Source: Cryobacterium zongtaii
GTDB lineage: Bacteria; Actinomycetota; Actinomycetes; Actinomycetales; Microbacteriaceae
Assembly: GCF_002909375.1 (NCBI RefSeq)
Contig: NZ_PPXD01000015.1
Location: 1-64,000 of the forward strand
DNA length: 64,000 bases
Direction of reading: 5' to 3'
In this document: in pieces, positions 62,692 through 64,000 of the stretch
How the letters are laid out: each line of letters opens with the position of its first letter
Position numbering within the stretch: position 1 is the first letter of the stretch
Position numbers and translations under genes: made by a program
The notes under the pieces: model-generated
Seen by the model: the letters and a program-made list of their open reading frames with translations, nothing else
The model's database searches: none
What the model was told of the DNA's origin: nothing

Positions 62692-63123
62692 TTAGCCCTC
62701 GACCGTGATGCCCATGGAGCGAGCGGTTCCGGCGATGATCTTCGACGCAGCGTCGAGGTCGTTGGCGTTGAGGTCAACCATCTTGGCCTCGGCAATTTCG
62801 CGAACCTGCGCCTTGGTGAGCTTGGCAACCTTGACGGTGTGCGGCGTTCCGCTGCCCTTGGCAACTCCGGCGGCCTTCTTGATGAGCTCCGCTGCGGGCG
62901 GGGTCTTCAGGATGAACGTGAACGAACGGTCGTCGTAAACGGTGATCTCAACCGGGATGACGTTGCCGCGCTGGGATTCCGTCTGGGCGTTGTATGCCTT
63001 GCAGAATTCCATGATGTTGACGCCGTGCTGTCCCAGCGCCGGCCCGATGGGCGGTGCGGGGTTGGCGGCGCCGGCCTTGATCTGAAGCTTGATCAGACCA
63101 GTAACCTTCTTCTTCGGTGCCAT
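62692..63123 (-). CDS. rplK: 50S ribosomal protein L11
   Basis: The 143-residue protein binds 23S rRNA in the GTPase-associated centre. [40 protein letters not shown] (key [17 protein letters not shown]) and the C-terminal [26 protein letters not shown] are standard. Length is normal. It lies 107 bases after nusG and before rplA. Confidence 0.98.
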
Positions 63124-63230
63124 TGTTCTTCCTTCGTTATTGATGTTCGAGCGGCCGCGAAGGTCGCTCTCCCGGTGGCCCGGATGGGCCCCGGTGGTTC
63201 AGGGCTCTGCTGGCTGGAGGCCGGCGGAGC

Positions 63231-64000
63231 CTAAAGCTTGGTGACCTGGTCGAAGCTGAGCTCGACCGGGGTCTCACGCTCGAAGAGCGAAACGAGCACG
63301 ATGAGCTTGCCGCTCTCGGGCTTGATCTCGCTGATCGAACCGGGCAGGCCCGCGAACGAGCCTTCCTTGATCGTGATGGTCTCGCCGATTTCGTAGTCGA
63401 TCTCGGCGGGCAGGACGCGCTGTGCGGCCTTGCCGGGAGCGCCGGACTTGGTGGCCGGAACATCCTTGATCTCAACGAGGCCCTTGAGCATGCCGAAGGC
63501 CTCTTCGAAACGCAGCGGGGTGGGGTTGTGCGCGTTGCCCACGAAGCCGGTGACGCCGGGGGTGTGACGCACGACGGACCAGCTGTCTTCGTTGAGATCC
63601 ATGCGCACCAGCACGTAGCCGGGGATGCGAACACGGGTGACCATCTTGCGCTGGCCGTTCTTGATCTCGACGACGTCTTCCATCGGGACCTCGACCTGGT
63701 AGATGTAATCTTCCATGGCCATCGACTGCTTGCGGTTCTCGATGTTCGACTTCACGCGGCGTTCGAAACCGGCGTAGGAGTGGATGACGAACCACTTGCC
63801 GGGCTGGAAACGCAGTTCCTTGCGGAAGGCCTCGTAGGGGTCTTCGTCTTCGGCGTCGACCTCTTCTTCGTCTTCGACGGCTTCGACGGCGGCCTCGGCC
63901 TCGTCGGCGTTGTCGATGTCGAGGGCGTCCTCGACGATGGCGTCGGCTTCGGGGTCGGTCGACTCGGAGAGAGCGTCCAGGGCGGCGTCGAGATCGACTT
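63231..64000 (-). CDS. nusG: transcription termination/antitermination factor NusG (5' part outside the window)
   Basis: The gene starts beyond base 64000. The visible 256 codons begin with an acidic, Ala/Asp/Glu-rich extension (about residues 1-48 of the visible part, before [23 protein letters not shown]), typical of actinobacterial NusG. The NGN domain follows ([32 protein letters not shown]), then the KOW domain ([31 protein letters not shown], key GSFAGLPG). NusG links RNA polymerase to Rho and the ribosome. It precedes rplK-rplA as usual. Confidence 0.96.
   Translation of the reverse strand, partial: VDLDAALDALSESTDPEADAIVEDALDIDNADEAEAAVEAVEDEEEVDAEDEDPYEAFRKELRFQPGKWFVIHSYAGFERRVKSNIENRKQSMAMEDYIYQVEVPMEDVVEIKNGQRKMVTRVRIPGYVLVRMDLNEDSWSVVRHTPGVTGFVGNAHNPTPLRFEEAFGMLKGLVEIKDVPATKSGAPGKAAQRVLPAEIDYEIGETITIKEGSFAGLPGSISEIKPESGKLIVLVSLFERETPVELSFDQVTKL

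Overview
The window is high-GC (roughly two-thirds G+C), densely coded actinobacterial chromosome. The family make-up fits a Microbacteriaceae member (Cryobacterium or a close relative is my guess from general impression, not a demonstrated assignment): LacI-controlled sugar importers without their own ATPase, a RamB-like regulator next to aceA/aceB, the transglutaminase / alpha-E / circularly permuted ATP-grasp trio, and a NusG with an acidic N-terminal extension. I saw no prophage, insertion sequence, CRISPR array, tRNA or rRNA.

Layout. 1-1.5 kb: the start of an L-arabinose gene (araD, cut by the window edge) behind a 33-codon coupled leader ORF, and a LacI repressor, with four TGTGA..TCACA palindromes. 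1.5-8.1 kb: a galacto-oligosaccharide unit (LacI, two permeases, binding lipoprotein, divergent GH42 beta-galactosidase). 8.2-15.1 kb: a cyclase-family hydrolase, a transsulfuration pair (cbs-metB), overlapping DUF3105/DUF305 membrane proteins and an ABC exporter. 15.2-21.1 kb: an alpha-glucoside-type importer with divergent LacI, then a 3-methyladenine DNA glycosylase. 21.2-25.4 kb: MarR, rplL and rplJ with an L10 leader, and an MFS drug exporter with its own MarR. 25.4-30.0 kb: a two-component system beside a MacB-like ABC exporter, linked by 11-bp CATAG direct repeats. 30.1-37.4 kb: a GH43/GH2 importer unit with LacI and matching operators. 37.5-39.5 kb: a sortase-anchored Pro/Thr-rich protein and a YqaJ-like nuclease. 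39.5-46.8 kb: a ribose-type (CUT2) importer split over two divergent operons, with a Gfo/Idh dehydrogenase, a sugar isomerase and a ROK regulator. 46.9-50.1 kb: quinone oxidoreductase, photolyase and acetyltransferase. 50.1-54.9 kb: the glyoxylate shunt (aceB, aceA) and RamB. 55.1-61.7 kb: MarR, the ATP-grasp trio, a permease-ATPase fusion with a degraded ATPase, and a GntR regulator. 61.9-64.0 kb: rplA, rplK and nusG (cut by the window edge).

How it works together. Four sugar-uptake units each pair transport with a regulator, and three of them also carry short palindromes in the right intergenic places. The three CUT1 importers have no ATPase gene here, so they probably share an MsiK-type ATPase encoded elsewhere. 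The glyoxylate genes would supply C4 units when acetate-like carbon is used. The ribosomal genes nusG-rplK-rplA and rplJ-rplL lie on the same strand but about 39 kb apart, with catabolic and accessory genes between them.

The least explained items are the permease-ATPase fusion lacking Walker A lysine and Walker B glutamate (59332-60993) beside the ATP-grasp trio; a family of about 62-bp palindromes that supply the last codons or stops of the genes they end; and the CATAG 11-bp repeats shared by the response-regulator and exporter promoters.
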